64,000 nt of DNA from Diphasiastrum complanatum (taxonomy: Eukaryota > Streptophyta > Lycopodiopsida > Lycopodiales > Lycopodiaceae). The stretch covers positions 1,299,863-1,363,862 of the forward strand of contig CM055102.1 in NCBI GenBank assembly GCA_029204225.1. Reading direction: 5' to 3'. How positions within the stretch are numbered: the stretch's first letter is position 1; each line of letters starts with the position of its first letter. The position numbers and the translations under genes are program-made. The notes under the pieces were generated by a model. It did no database searches, had not been told where the DNA came from, and was given only the letters and a program-made list of their open reading frames with translations. This document shows positions 35,302 through 46,104 of the stretch, in pieces.

Positions 35302-36576
35302 TCATTCTTTCAAAAGCAACATAGCTTCCAACTTAAACAATCTTCCATGTTTAAATCCCTTTGCAATGCAAACATCATTCTTCAAGATGAAGCAAACACC
35401 ATGCTTAAAGTGGACATCCAAACCACTTTCTAAGAGTAGACCAACACTAAGCATATTCTTAGTGATTGATGGTACATAAAGGACATTTTCTAGATCCATG
35501 CATTTTGAGGATTCTAGATACAAAGAGATGGTGCCAACACCATCCATCCTACACTCTTCATCATTTGCAGTAAAGACAAACTTTTTAGCATCATTGAAAG
35601 AGTGTAAGGTTGAGAAAAAGTCCTTTTCACAAGACATGTGGGAGCTAGCCCCACTGTCGATCCACCAATTGTCTCTTGAATTGCTATTGCTTGTTGGTGA
35701 GGATGTAGATGCCATCAAGAATACATCTACTTCATCCTCCTCCTCCTTTGCAAGGTTTCCTTGTCTGTCCTCCTCCACTTGTGCTCTTAGCCTCTTTTAG
35801 CATTCAGATGCATAATGCCCCTTCCTTCCACAAAAGAAGCATTTCTGCTTTGACTTGTCCTTTGAGCTTGATGCATCATCCTCTTCTTTGGCCTCCTTTG
35901 GATGCTTCTTCTTTCCATTGGTCTTCTTTTTGCCCTTGAATGAGAAATTGGCTTTCTCATCACCATCCTGCAACGACAAGGAACTCATCCTAGATTTTTC
36001 ATGGAGCATCCTACACTCTTCAGCCACTAATACACTATGAAGTTTTTCTATAGTTGGCAAAGTGTCTTGGATGGCAAAACTTTGGACCAAATTTGCAAAG
36101 TCATCTCCTAGACCATTCAGGACAATTTGTACAAGCTCTTCATCATGAATCTTCTCTCCAATGGAAGCCAACTCCCTATTTAGAGACTTGATTCTGAGTA
36201 CATAATCCTGTGCACTCTCCTCACTTCTCCTCATGCTTTGCAAAATTTGATTTCTAAGCATAAGAACTCTAGAAGTGTTGCTAGACTCATAGATTGATTT
36301 TAAAGGCTCCCAAGCCTCTTTAGCATTAGTACAAGCTGATACTTCTCTCAACAAATCATTGCTCACATTCATCTTCACACAATGAAGTGCAAGCCTAGAT
36401 CTCTTCTTGTATCTAGCTAACTCCTGTGCACCTAGAGGTCCGTCTTCATCTTCAATCAAGAACTCATGAAGGTCTTGGAGCACCTAGAGTGACTCCATCC
36501 TAACCTTCCAAATATCATAATTTGTAGAATTCAATCTCTCACTAGCTTTTAGAAGGTATGCTCCAGCAGATCCCAT
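35302..36576 (-). pseudogene. Copia gag-protease with three stops
   Basis: The start ATG is at 36574-36576, giving the usual Copia gag N-terminus. A TAG at about 36484-36486 interrupts it. The open stretch 35797-36483 contains the capsid region and the zinc knuckle C-F-F-C-G-R-K-G-H-Y-A-S-E-C. A TAA follows at once, and the same frame continues into the protease (DNWWIDSGASSHMS, about 35650-35690), then FTANDEECRMDGVGTI and VLYVPSITKNMLSVG, ending at a TGA (35302-35304). All three breaks are substitutions within a single frame. Confidence 0.93.
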
Positions 36577-37369
36577 CTTACTGGTGACTTCTACAAACAA
36601 GAAATAGATTTGATTGACTTGAAACTCACAAAGGTCTCACACTTGCAATGTTTCACTCAAATTTGATTTCTAATCCAACAAATGGACTTATACTCACAGT
36701 TCTATCACTCCCTCACAAAGCTGGAATGAAGATAAGATGAAGTGAAAACTACTTTCAAACAAATCTTGCCAAGAAATGGATTTGATTGTCTCTAGAAACT
36801 CACTAAGGTCTCTCTCTTGTAGTTTTTCACTCAAATTATATTTCTAATCCAACAAATGGACTTATAATCTCAGTTCTAGCACTCCCTCACAAAGTTGGAA
36901 TGAAGATAAGATGATGTGAAATCTACTTACAATCAAATCTTGCCAATTTTGGCTATTTTTGGACAAAAAAAATGGCTTAATCTATTTCTTCCTTCTTGGT
37001 GTACTTTCAAGACCTGTTTTTAACCTTAATAGGACTTGAACTCAGCCTAGTTTAATTAGATTCCATGAAACAAATTCAAATCTAATCAATGGCAAATGAT
37101 CTTGGTAGATTATCCTAGGATCTCCACCAAAAATTACACCAACAGCTCACAAATTGAATTTTTTTAAATCAAATGAATACCATGCATTAAATGCAGGTTC
37201 AGAGGTGCCCACACATGTGGATAGTACAGATTTGGACCCCTACCAAGTTTGGGATCAAATCTCGTCACCAAAATCAAGATTCTAGCTTGCCCTCTCAATA
37301 CTAGTTTTTAGCACCAAAACTTGCTAAAAATGGATTTGCATTAGATCAATGGCTTATGCTCTTGTACTT
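36577..37369 (-). other. Untranslated leader of the 4.57-kb Copia
   Basis: About 790 bp between primer site and gag. It contains a diverged internal direct repeat of roughly 170 bp (blocks at about 36600-36760 and 36775-36940, sharing TTTCACTCAAAT..ATTTCTAATCC and the following CTATCACTCCCTCACAAAG-like run). Confidence 0.75.
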
Positions 37370-37382
37370 GGCTCTGATACCA
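37370..37382 (-). other. Primer-binding site (iMet tRNA)
   Basis: TGGTATCAGAGCC on the minus strand, directly against the LTR at 37383. Confidence 0.95.
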
Positions 37383-38083
37383 TGTGAAGTACTGTACTTT
37401 AGGACCATAAATGGATCTACAAAAGATCCACAAGAGTGATTGGATGCTTGCTTAACAATCTATCAAAAAACTAGACACAAAAAAGTTGATCTAGAGTGGC
37501 AATTTGACAAACAACAAGCATTAACAATCAAAAGCATTGATAAACATTGAAATCCGAGCTCACACGTGTGTACTAAAGGCTGTATTACGGCCTTCAACTT
37601 GAGAAACAAGTAGAAATTGATTTGGTTTCATTTGGATCACAAAAATTCAATATACATAGTGAACTAGCTTGAGATTGCCAATGAGCTCCAAAAATTTTCT
37701 ATCTTCTCACTATGGAGAGAGGGAATACATAGCAAATTCGACTTCCTTCTTGAAGTTAGGTGGATTTCCAGCATGTAATAAGGAAGTTAACTCACTCTCC
37801 TTGACCTAAAATGAAACCTTAGTCTATTTCCTAGAGTCATGCTTGGTAGATAGCTAGTTGGTCAAATTTTCACCTTAAATCTAGGATTTAGGTCCTATAA
37901 ACTAGGAATCACTACCAAAATGACATGACCAACCCTATGAACTTGACCTAACCTACATTAGGATGGGTTTACCATGTGGCATCATGGCCTCACATGTGTG
38001 GGACCCACTTGTGTACACAATTTACACTATTCTACATGGTTTTTGATCAAGCTAGATTTGCCAATTTTTGGCAATTATTCACA
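37383..38083 (-). repeat. 5' LTR of the 4.57-kb Copia
   Basis: 701 bp, the partner of 33513-34213, with CACACGTGTG at about 37562-37571. The TTTTC duplication follows at 38084-38088. Confidence 0.95.
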
Positions 38084-38330
38084 TTTTCTTTGCAATCCAT
38101 CATGTGATATTGCTTCAACACCTTTCTGGCATATTCAGAATGACTCAAGTGCATTTCATCTTTTATTCAATCTCTTCTGATCTCCAGCCCTGAGGCATTT
38201 TGTTGCTTCTCCTAGATCTGTAACTTCATAATTCTCAGAGATTTGACTCTTCATGTCCTTCATTAGCATCAAGGAGTTACCTATCATAAGGGAATCATCC
38301 ACGAAATAGTCAGTATCACAAAATCATTTT
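38084..38330 (-). pseudogene. Copia RT, right part of a split element
   Basis: The minus strand reads a palm motif FVDDSLMIGNS (about 38270-38306; Phe in place of the Tyr of YVDD), then the following RT helix region. This RT/RNase H gene continues at 33512-32886. The two parts are separated by the Copia insertion at 33513-38083, and one TTTTC copy is the duplication. Confidence 0.85.
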
Positions 38331-38343
38331 TTGAAAATTTACA

Positions 38344-38356
38344 TGCTATCAGAGCC
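38344..38356 (+). other. Degenerate Copia primer-binding site
   Basis: TGCTATCAGAGCC, one base off the iMet site, preceded by a probable LTR end TTTACA. It marks the 5' side of the plus-strand Copia relic at 38500-43510. The LTR itself is lost apart from a few bases. Confidence 0.6.
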
Positions 38357-38499
38357 AAGTATAGGAGCATTGATGGCAATGATCATAAACTACACTAAAT
38401 TAGTAAGTTTTGGAAACTAACTAATCTAGAGGTGGCGAGTTTGATTGGATAGCTAGAGTCAAAATATTTGTACCAAATAAGGAGGATGAATTCAACTCA

Positions 38500-39635
38500 T
38501 CCTTAATGACATCCATAACACCAACGTCTAATCAAAACACTTGGTGGATTGATAGTGGGGCAAGTTCCCACATGACTCACCAAAAGGACTAATTCTCTAC
38601 TTTACTTTCTTACAATAACTCTAAAAAGTTTATCTTCACAGCAAGTGATCAAGAATGTGAGATTGTAGAAATTGGATCCATTCCATTATGCCTTGGATCA
38701 TCTAATAAAGTAGATCTAGACAATGTTCTTTATGTATCTTATATCACAAAGAACTTGTTGAGTGTTGGACAACTTATGGATAGTGGATTAGATGTACATT
38801 TCAAGCATGGAGCATGTTCCATCTTGAAAAATGATAATTGTAATGCTAATGGTCTTAAGCATGGAAGGTTATTCAAGTTGGATGCTAATGTTATGGTTGG
38901 AAGTGTGAATATGACAAGGGAGGAGCTCACTCAAGTGGAATGTTGGCACAAAAGGTTAGGCCATCCTAACTTCAAAGCTATATAGACCATGGTGACAAAG
39001 AGCTTGCAATTGGACTACCCAAAACCATATCCAAATGTGGCAAGCTTTGTAAAGCTTGTGGACTTCTCAAATCTCATAAGCAACCATTCAAGAGATCTTT
39101 CACAATATCTAACTCTCCTCTTGACCTTATACACTCGGGTGTGCATTCATTTTCACATGAATCTAATGGTGGAGCTCTTATGTACATCACATTTATTGAT
39201 GCTAAATCAAGATACTCTTGGATTTATCTCTTTTCTAACAAAAGTTATGTGTTTGAATTCTTTGTGAAGCTCAAAATTCTTGTGGAAAAGCAAGTTAATA
39301 CTAGCATAAAAGTATTAAGATGTGATAATGAAGGGGAGTACATCTCCAATAGGATGAAAGAGTTTTGTGAAGATAATGGCATTAGGAGAGAATATACATG
39401 CACACACACTCCTCAACAAAATGGAGTGGCCGAAAGAAAAAAAGAACCTTATGTCTGCTAAGGCGTTAAGGTTAGATGAATCTCTTCCTATTTCATTTTG
39501 GGGAGAAGCTATTTTATGTTCAAACTTCCTATGCAATAGAATGACTAATAGTGCCATTGAAGGAATCACACCTTTTGAAGCATTGTATGGCAAAAAGCCA
39601 AATCTTAGTGATATGAAATTTTTGGTTGTACTTGT
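38500..39635 (+). pseudogene. Copia protease and integrase, first part
   Basis: Gag is missing. The frame enters at the protease (NTWWIDSGASSHMT, about 38535-38580), with a stop soon after, then FTASDQECEI, ITKNLLSVGQLMDSG and CWHKRLGHPNF. A stop/frameshift zone follows near 38985-39140. The integrase core FIDAKSRYSWIYLFS, LRCDNEGEY (Cys in place of the usual Ser) and QNGVAERK is then read, with another frameshift in ERKK at about 39440. The gene is broken at 39635 by the minus-strand Copia and resumes at 43098. Confidence 0.9.
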
Positions 39636-40372
39636 TGTGATATTCACACATGTGGAGTGTCCACCAAGTGTGATTTATATCTCCTAAGATATGTGAATGC
39701 ACAATGATCAAGATTAGATTGAGATTCAAGATCTATCTCTCTCTCAAAGGCAAAAACACACTACTACATGCATTTACTCGATACCAAAGCACAGACACAC
39801 ATGTGGGAAGTTGTACTTTCAAAAGATTAAGTATGGAAAAGACCTACTCTCAGGTGGAGAGAGAATGCAACCAATTGCTCTCGGGTAGAGAGAGAGAGCA
39901 AGTAAGCACTTAGATTCAAAATCAAGATTGATCTCCAAATTACTTAGCACCAAATGAGAAGTACAATGATACTAGTAGATCCACGAGCTAATCCAAACTC
40001 AAACATGATTGGACCTCATATTTACAATCTCTTAATCCTATTGGACCAATGATGCATCCACCTCTTGATTCTATTGGATCATTCTCAAGCATAGCTCAAA
40101 TCCTATTGGACCATTGATGCTTCCATCTCTAAATTCTATTGGACCTCTTGAACTTTGACTTGTCACTCATCAACCTTATTCAAAACACTTGTCAACAATC
40201 TATTTAGCTCAAGTTTCACCTCCTATACTACTTTGGCTCAATAGAGGCATTACATGTGGATTTGATCAATTTGCCATCTATGCCAATTTTGACCTTATTA
40301 ACATTCTACACCAAGATGCTTGACATAGAAAAGTGTAAGACCCCTACAACTAACATAGATAACCTTTTTGCA
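39636..40372 (-). repeat. 3' LTR of the 3.46-kb Copia
   Basis: About 737 bp, beginning TGTGATATTC on the plus strand and ending TTTTTGCA. It shares almost all its sequence with 42399-43097. CACACATGTG lies close to its outer end (39642) and a second diverged palindrome is near 39797. Confidence 0.9.
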
Positions 40373-41270
40373 TTTTTCCTATGCTTGATGAAGGCACTCT
40401 TGCTCAAAGCCTTGGTGAGTAGATCGGCAATACAAGAGGATTTGTTGACATGCTTCAAATAGATTTCTCTGGCAAGAGCTTGGGCCGAGATGTTGTCACA
40501 TTTGATCATTGGTAGATCATCCTCCTTGATGCACTTTAGCTCCAATAACAATCTCTTGATCCAAAGCACTTCTTTGGTAGTTGCGGTGAGTGCTTTGTAC
40601 TTGGCCTCACATGAAGAAAGGGATATAGTATCTTGCTTGGAAAGCCAAGATATTAGATTTCCTCCAAGAAGTGTATGCACTAATGGACTTTCGATCCATC
40701 TTATCACTTGCAAAATCCAATTCGAGTAGCCAACAATAGATAAATATTCACTTTTGTAAAGTAGACCATAATCACAAGATGAAGATATATACCTTAGAAT
40801 CCACTTGGCCATCTTCCAATGATGGATCTTGGGATGTTGCATAAATTGGCTCAGCTTGAGCACACAAAAGCTCAAGTCGGGCCTAGTGATGTTAAGCCAA
40901 ATTAAGGAGCCTATAGGACTCCTAAAAAGTGTGATGTCCTCGAAGGATCTTTCATCACCTTTATTAGGATCTTTCACCATTTGCTCCATTGGAGTATCTA
41001 TGCTCTTAGAATTTTCCATATGGAATTTTTCCAACATAGAAAGAGCAAATCTAGATTGACATATAAAAACATAATCTTCATGAAAGTCAATCTCTAGGCC
41101 TAGTACGTAATGGATCTCTCCTAGATCTTGTATTTTAAACTCACTTCCAAGTGCTAGTTTTGTTTCTTCAACTAGCTTGATACAACTTCCACAAACAATA
41201 ATGTCATCAACATAGATTAGAAGAATGACAATATTACTATCAACAAACTTTAGATACATGGAAGGATCAT
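40373..41270 (-). pseudogene. Copia RT palm and RNase H
   Basis: The minus strand reads the catalytic IYVDDIIVCGS (about 41190-41225), LGLEIDFHEDYVF, SLIWLNITRPDLSF and HWKMAKWILRYISS. RNase H follows with a damaged first acidic segment (a small deletion at about 40700 turns the usual D-x-D-W region into SNWILQVIRW), then LSSCEAKYKAL, MIKCDNISAQALA and ADLLTKALSKSAF. The RT N-terminal half is missing upstream of about 41270. Confidence 0.9.
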
Positions 41271-41320
41271 AGTCACTAAGGACAAATCCTAGTGAGATAA
41301 GAAAATAGTTGAGTCTCTTA

Positions 41321-41681
41321 TTAGAGGAGTTCTAAATCCAAAAAAGACCCTTTGTAAAGATTCTTTTTATATTTTTTCTCAATTTTTTCTTACACATGGA
41401 CCAATCAAAACACTCAAATTCGAAATCTACGTAACGTAACTTTTTGAGTCCACACTAAAAATGGCATAACTTTTTAGTGGTAAGTCCGAATTTAGTAGAG
41501 TTTGGTGCATTGGAAAGTGCTCAACAAGGGCTTTCCAATTATATCTTAGATGACATACTTTTGAACTCTGATTAAAAATTTATGACAAGTCAAAGGTATT
41601 AGTGTTATAATATTTTAATAATACAAACTACGTCTTCCACGAATTCTTAAAGGGTCTTTTTGGAGCTCAAAACTCCTCTAA
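41321..41681. mobile_element. Candidate MITE with about 42-bp inverted repeats
   Basis: The left arm (41321-41363, starting TTAGAGGAGTT) and right arm (41641-41681, ending AACTCCTCTAA) are inverted repeats at about 80% identity, around a 280-bp AT-rich non-coding core. The arms contain AAAGGGTCTTTTTGG-type sequence. Target duplication is unclear (possibly AT or a TTA/TAA pair). It lies inside the deleted Copia at 39636-43097 and has no open frame. Confidence 0.5.
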
Positions 41682-42299
41682 TGAAAGTGAAATAAACTCA
41701 AATGATGAACAAAAAATGTTGTTACTCTCTCACTATAGGATCCAATAATGGTGTTCTACCAACTCCTATGCAAGATCTTGCAACACGTGTGAAATACACT
41801 AAGAAATCAAATTTGACTCAAATACAATGATATTGCATGAAACAAAATGGCTAAGATCTCAAGACAATGCCTAGATCTCAAATACATGAGATTGACAAGC
41901 ATATAATTATGATTAAGGATCAAACAAGCAATCTCTTGACCAAACCAAATGTCTCCACCCAGGTCTAGGTGCCCTACCTAACCCTCTTCAAAGGCTTATA
42001 ACTCTTGATTGGCTCAACCAAATGGAATGAAACTGATTGCTACAAAAACTAGACAACACTAGCTTTCAAACAAGCTATCTAGCAAGATTTTTGGATCAAA
42101 CATGAAAGAGAACTCTCAAACTGAAATTGGATCTTCCTCACACGTGTCAGACCACCTAATTACGTATAGTACCAAGTCAAACCCAATCAATGCCCTATTG
42201 ATCTCTTTTGATCCAAGATTGAACAAGATATCTAGGAGAATGGGCCTAGTCACTTTCTAGCTCAATATTGATGCATAGATTTCTTAGAGTCATTACAAG
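41682..42299. other. Filler inside the 3.46-kb Copia, unassigned
   Basis: Non-coding. CACGTGTG motifs near 41785 and 42139 suggest that part of it derives from a Copia LTR, but no boundaries are visible. Confidence 0.4.
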
Positions 42300-42385
42300 A
42301 TAGAAGAGTAGAAAAATAATGCTTGTTAAAAGGCATGTGGGAACTAGCCCCACTATCTATCCACAATGCATGGTAACCTCAGGTA

Positions 42386-42398
42386 GGCTCTGATACCA
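42386..42398 (-). other. Primer-binding site (iMet tRNA)
   Basis: TGGTATCAGAGCC on the minus strand, adjoining the LTR at 42399. Confidence 0.93.
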
Positions 42399-43097
42399 TG
42401 TGATATTCACACATGTGGAGTGTCCACTAAGTGTGATTTAGATCTCCTAAGATGTGTGAATGCACAATGATCAAGATTAGATTGAGATTCAAGATCTATC
42501 TCACTCTCAAAGACAAAAACACACTACTACATGCATTTACTCAATACCAAAGCACATACACACGTGTGGGAAGTTGTACTTTTGAAAAACTAAGTATGGA
42601 AAAGGCCAAATTTTGGGTAGAGAGAGAATGCAACCAATTGCTCTCGGGTAGAGAGAGAAAGCAAGTAAGCACTTAGATTCAAAATCAAGATTGATCTCCA
42701 AATTACTTAGCACCAAATGAGAAGTACAATGACACTAGTAGATCCGCGAGTTAATCCAAACTCAAACATGATTGGACCTCATATTTACAACCTCTTAGTC
42801 CTATTGGACCAATGATGCATCCACCTCTTAATTCTATTGGATTATTCTCAAGCATAACTCAAATCCTATTGGACCATTGATGCTTCCACCTCTAAATCAG
42901 CCTAAATCAAAATACTTGTCAACAATCTATTTAGCTCGAGTTTCACCTCCACTACTTTGGCTCAATAGAGGCATTACATGTGGATTTGATCAATTTGCCA
43001 TCTATGCCAATTTTGACCCTATCAACATTCACACCAAGATGCTTGACATAGAAAAGTGTAAGACCCCTACAACTAGCATAGATAGCTTTTTTTCACA
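42399..43097 (-). repeat. 5' LTR of the 3.46-kb Copia
   Basis: 699 bp, the partner of 39636-40372, ending TTTTTTTCACA before the CTTGT duplication. It has CACACATGTG at about 42408 and CACACGTGTG at about 42560. Confidence 0.9.
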
Positions 43098-43510
43098 CTT
43101 GTTATGTACACATTCCTTTAGAAGTAAGGAAGAAGGAAGATGCTACTTCATTCAAAGGCATCTTTGTTGGTTATAGTGAAAATAGTAAAGCTTATAGGAT
43201 ATTTGATCCTATGTCCAAGAAAGTTGTTGTAAGAAGAGATGTGCTTTTTGATGAATCTCACAATATCAAAGAGAAGAGAAGATCAACAAGGATGAGGGCC
43301 AAGCCATATTGGCTCACTTACATTGACAAAGGGAAACAAAGGGAAGATTCTCAATTACACACCTCTTATTCTTTCTTGACTACTATGCTTGAAGAACCAA
43401 CTTGTTCTGAAGAAGCAATTAAGTCTCAAAGTTGAAAGAATGTTATGCAAGTTGAGTTTGATGCCTTTTTGGAAAATCAAACTTGGGATCTTGTTGATCT
43501 ACCCCATGGA
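43098..43510 (+). pseudogene. Copia integrase tail and linker, second part
   Basis: Continues the gene broken at 39635: CYVHIPLEVRKKED-like reading, FKGIFVGYSENSKAYRIFDP, KKVVVRRDVLFDES. A linker and the first residues of RT (FLENQTWDLVDLPHG) follow. It stops at 43510, where the LTR-like repeat begins, so the RT body is lost. Confidence 0.88.
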
Positions 43511-44221
43511 TGTTGTTGCACAGTCTGTATATTTACATGTAAAACAAGATAGGCAAAAAATGCGACTATCTGCATAAATACAAGTAAATTTTCACAGGCG
43601 AAAAAGGCGAAAAAGATGACACTGTGTTTTTACACGTGATTTGTGACAGGCGAAAAAGACGACACTGTCCTACAAATGACGAAGGTGCTCTAATGGAAAA
43701 GCAAAGGTACCCTGTAAATCAAATTTTAAGGCATTTGTCAGAGTATTGCATTTTTTACATCTTCACCAATGTTCATTTCAGCGAAGGCTGACATCGCGGC
43801 CTTCTCATGCTCATCTCATGCAACTGTGCAATCAGATTTGACAATGACAGTAGCCACCCACGATCTCTTACAGAGAGCACATCCACCTTTGTACTTTCTT
43901 CATTTGTTGTTGTACTATATCAACAAGGTTAATATAGATTTTGTAGTAAATAATGTCGAACCCACAGAGGACAATGTTAGAAAGTTATGTATTTGGTACA
44001 ATTTATGATTTATTTCGAGTGAAGTGGCTCTGGGCGTTATTCTGGTTGTCAACAGACATTAGAAAGTAACCAGTATTACTTGTGTTGGGGTGTGTAGTGT
44101 TAATAAATCCAGAACAACAGCCTTGTCTCTATCAAATCGAATGAAATGCGTTCTACAGGTGAGATGTTATCAAAGTAGTACAACAGTACTACATAAGAAA
44201 AATAATGCTGTATTTTTCTTA
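43511..44221 (+). repeat. LTR-like repeat, tandem copy 1
   Basis: Begins TGTTGTTGCACAGTCTG directly after truncated Copia RT. About 640 bp (to 44149) match copy 2; the last 72 bp are unique to this copy. It contains GCGAAAAAG..GACACTGTC phrases and a GTCGAACCCACAGAGGACA phrase. Probably part of a Gypsy-type LTR. Confidence 0.75.
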
Positions 44222-44855
44222 TGTTGTCGCACAGTCTGTATATTTATATGTATAACAAGACAGACAAAAACGTGACTATCTACATAAATACAAGTAAATT
44301 TTCACAGGCAAAAAAGGCACAAATGATGACACTGTATTTTTAAACGTGACTTGTGACAGGCGAAAAAGACGACACTGTCCTAAAAATTACGAAGGTGCCT
44401 TATGAAAAAGCAAAGGTACCTTGTAAATCAAATTTTAAGGCATTTGTCAGAGTATTGCATTTTTTGCATCTTCACCAACGTTCATTTTTTGTCATGACGT
44501 CGCGGCCTTCTCATGCTCATCCCATGCAACTGTGCAATCAGATTTGACAACGACAGTAGCCACCCACGATCTCTTATAGACAGCACATCCACCTTTGTAC
44601 TTCCTTCATTTGCTGTCGTACTATATCAACAAGGTTAATATAGATTTTGTCATAAATAATGTCGAACCCACAGAGGACAGCGTTAGAAAGTTGTGTATTT
44701 GGTACAATTTATGATTTATTTTGAGTGAAGTGGCTTCGGGCATTATTCTGGTTGTCAACAAACATTAGAAAGTAACCAGTATTACTTGTGTTGGGGTGTG
44801 TAGTGTTAATAATTCCAGAACAACAGCCTTGCCTCTATCAAATCGAATGAAATGC
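44222..44855 (+). repeat. LTR-like repeat, tandem copy 2
   Basis: Direct repeat of 43511-44149, with scattered substitutions and small deletions, starting TGTTGTCGCACAG. The same family occurs at 30818-31210, and related phrases at 8060-8640. Confidence 0.75.
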
Positions 44856-46104
44856 TCGAGTATTTGTGGTTGTGCAGACAATTAATTAATCGTGTTTGCA
44901 AACTGTTCGTTTCTAGATAGAAGTCCTCAACAACTTAAGTCCAAGGTTATGGTTAAAGAACACAAATAGTTCTAGAGCACATTAGAAACTTATGTCAATT
45001 ACAATCAGGAACACAGATCAAAGACTCAATTCTTCAAACATGGACTGTCATCTCAAATGTATACATACAGTTTTATTCAATGATCATGCTAGACTGACCA
45101 AATGTAGACGTTATTCGAGTGCCGAAAAAAAAGTATTCATGACAGACAAATAAGATGATTTTAAAACAATTCCTTGGAGCATATTTACAGATACACAACA
45201 AACGACTGTAATGCGCTAGAGAGTCTATCTGATCAGAGAGTAATTCATGTAATGCGTTAGAGATTGCTAGTAGACTCGGGATCACTCACACTCAACAGTG
45301 CGGAGAACAAAGATGAGGGAGAATAACCCTCAACACTCTATTCACTTCTTCAACCTCTTACAAATACATAAACTCTTCTCTCTCGATGATTGAGACTGAA
45401 GCATGTGATTAATATATGTTCTATGAGACGAACAAACACACCTCTAAAACAACAGGTGCGTCGCTCTTGTGAAAAGGTCTAGTTACCAATTAGGTTGACT
45501 ATATGTTCAATTATACCATAAGAGGTATAATTAACTAAGAGTTAAAATTACTCTAGTTTAACATGTCGATTCATATTTAGCTGTTTCACGTGGATGACCT
45601 AGTAAAGGCTATCCAAGACAATGTTTTCCCTTTTAAAGGCCTTGCCCTTAAATACAAGGCAAGTACTTAGGAGATATATTCTCGAAAAATGACTTAGGCC
45701 CCTTCATGATTTATATTTATCCAGCTCATATCTTCATTTTCGAGTATATCATGCCATATTTAGGTTGATATTCAATATTTAACGATTTCATGGCATCACA
45801 TATCCTCTTCCTCGAATGTGAAACGTCCTCATAAACATATAATCTTTATTTTGAGGATCATTCGTGAAACATTATGTTCTTCAGATATTCGTTAAGGCTA
45901 AAAGATATTTCTTCATATGATATTTCCTTTAGATATTTCTTGGGCTAGAGAATATGTGCCTTGCTGTGTCTTTGAATTAAATAGGTTGATTTGATTTGAT
46001 CTTTGAATTATTGATGAGCAAACTTCAAAACATCTTCAAAACCTCAAAGATCTTGATTCAGCATCTCATAGAAACATCACCACGACATAGGCAAGAATGA
46101 ATAT
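44856..46104. other. Unassigned non-coding DNA
   Basis: It follows the tandem LTR-like repeats and may be the rest of a Gypsy LTR or leader. No open frame or repeat partner was recognised. Confidence 0.4.

Larger units (their letters stand above)
33513..38083 (-). mobile_element. 4.57-kb deleted Copia retrotransposon
   Basis: It has two 701-bp LTRs (33513-34213 and 37383-38083), an iMet primer site (37370-37382), a leader, gag and protease. A shrunken region follows with scraps of integrase tail and RT, then a purine tract (about 34214-34228). It is bounded by TTTTC direct repeats. The LTRs differ at roughly 20 sites (about 3%). It lacks most of integrase, RT and RNase H, so it needed another element's enzymes or lost them later. 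It sits inside another Copia RT gene in the same orientation. Confidence 0.95.
39636..43097 (-). mobile_element. 3.46-kb deleted Copia inside another Copia integrase
   Basis: Minus-strand element with LTRs 39636-40372 and 42399-43097, an iMet primer site (42386-42398) and CTTGT target duplications (39631-39635 and 43098-43102). Gag is gone: a protease scrap (WIDSGASSHM, about 42310-42365) lies almost against the primer site. RT/RNase H remains at 40373-41270. About 1 kb of unrelated filler, including a candidate MITE, lies between them. The LTRs differ by several substitutions plus an indel of about 40 bp. Confidence 0.93.

Noticed and set aside
43511-44855. CRISPR-like or satellite array
   Set aside because: There are only two long diverged units and no short regular repeat-spacer pattern; the features are those of LTR-like DNA in a plant genome.
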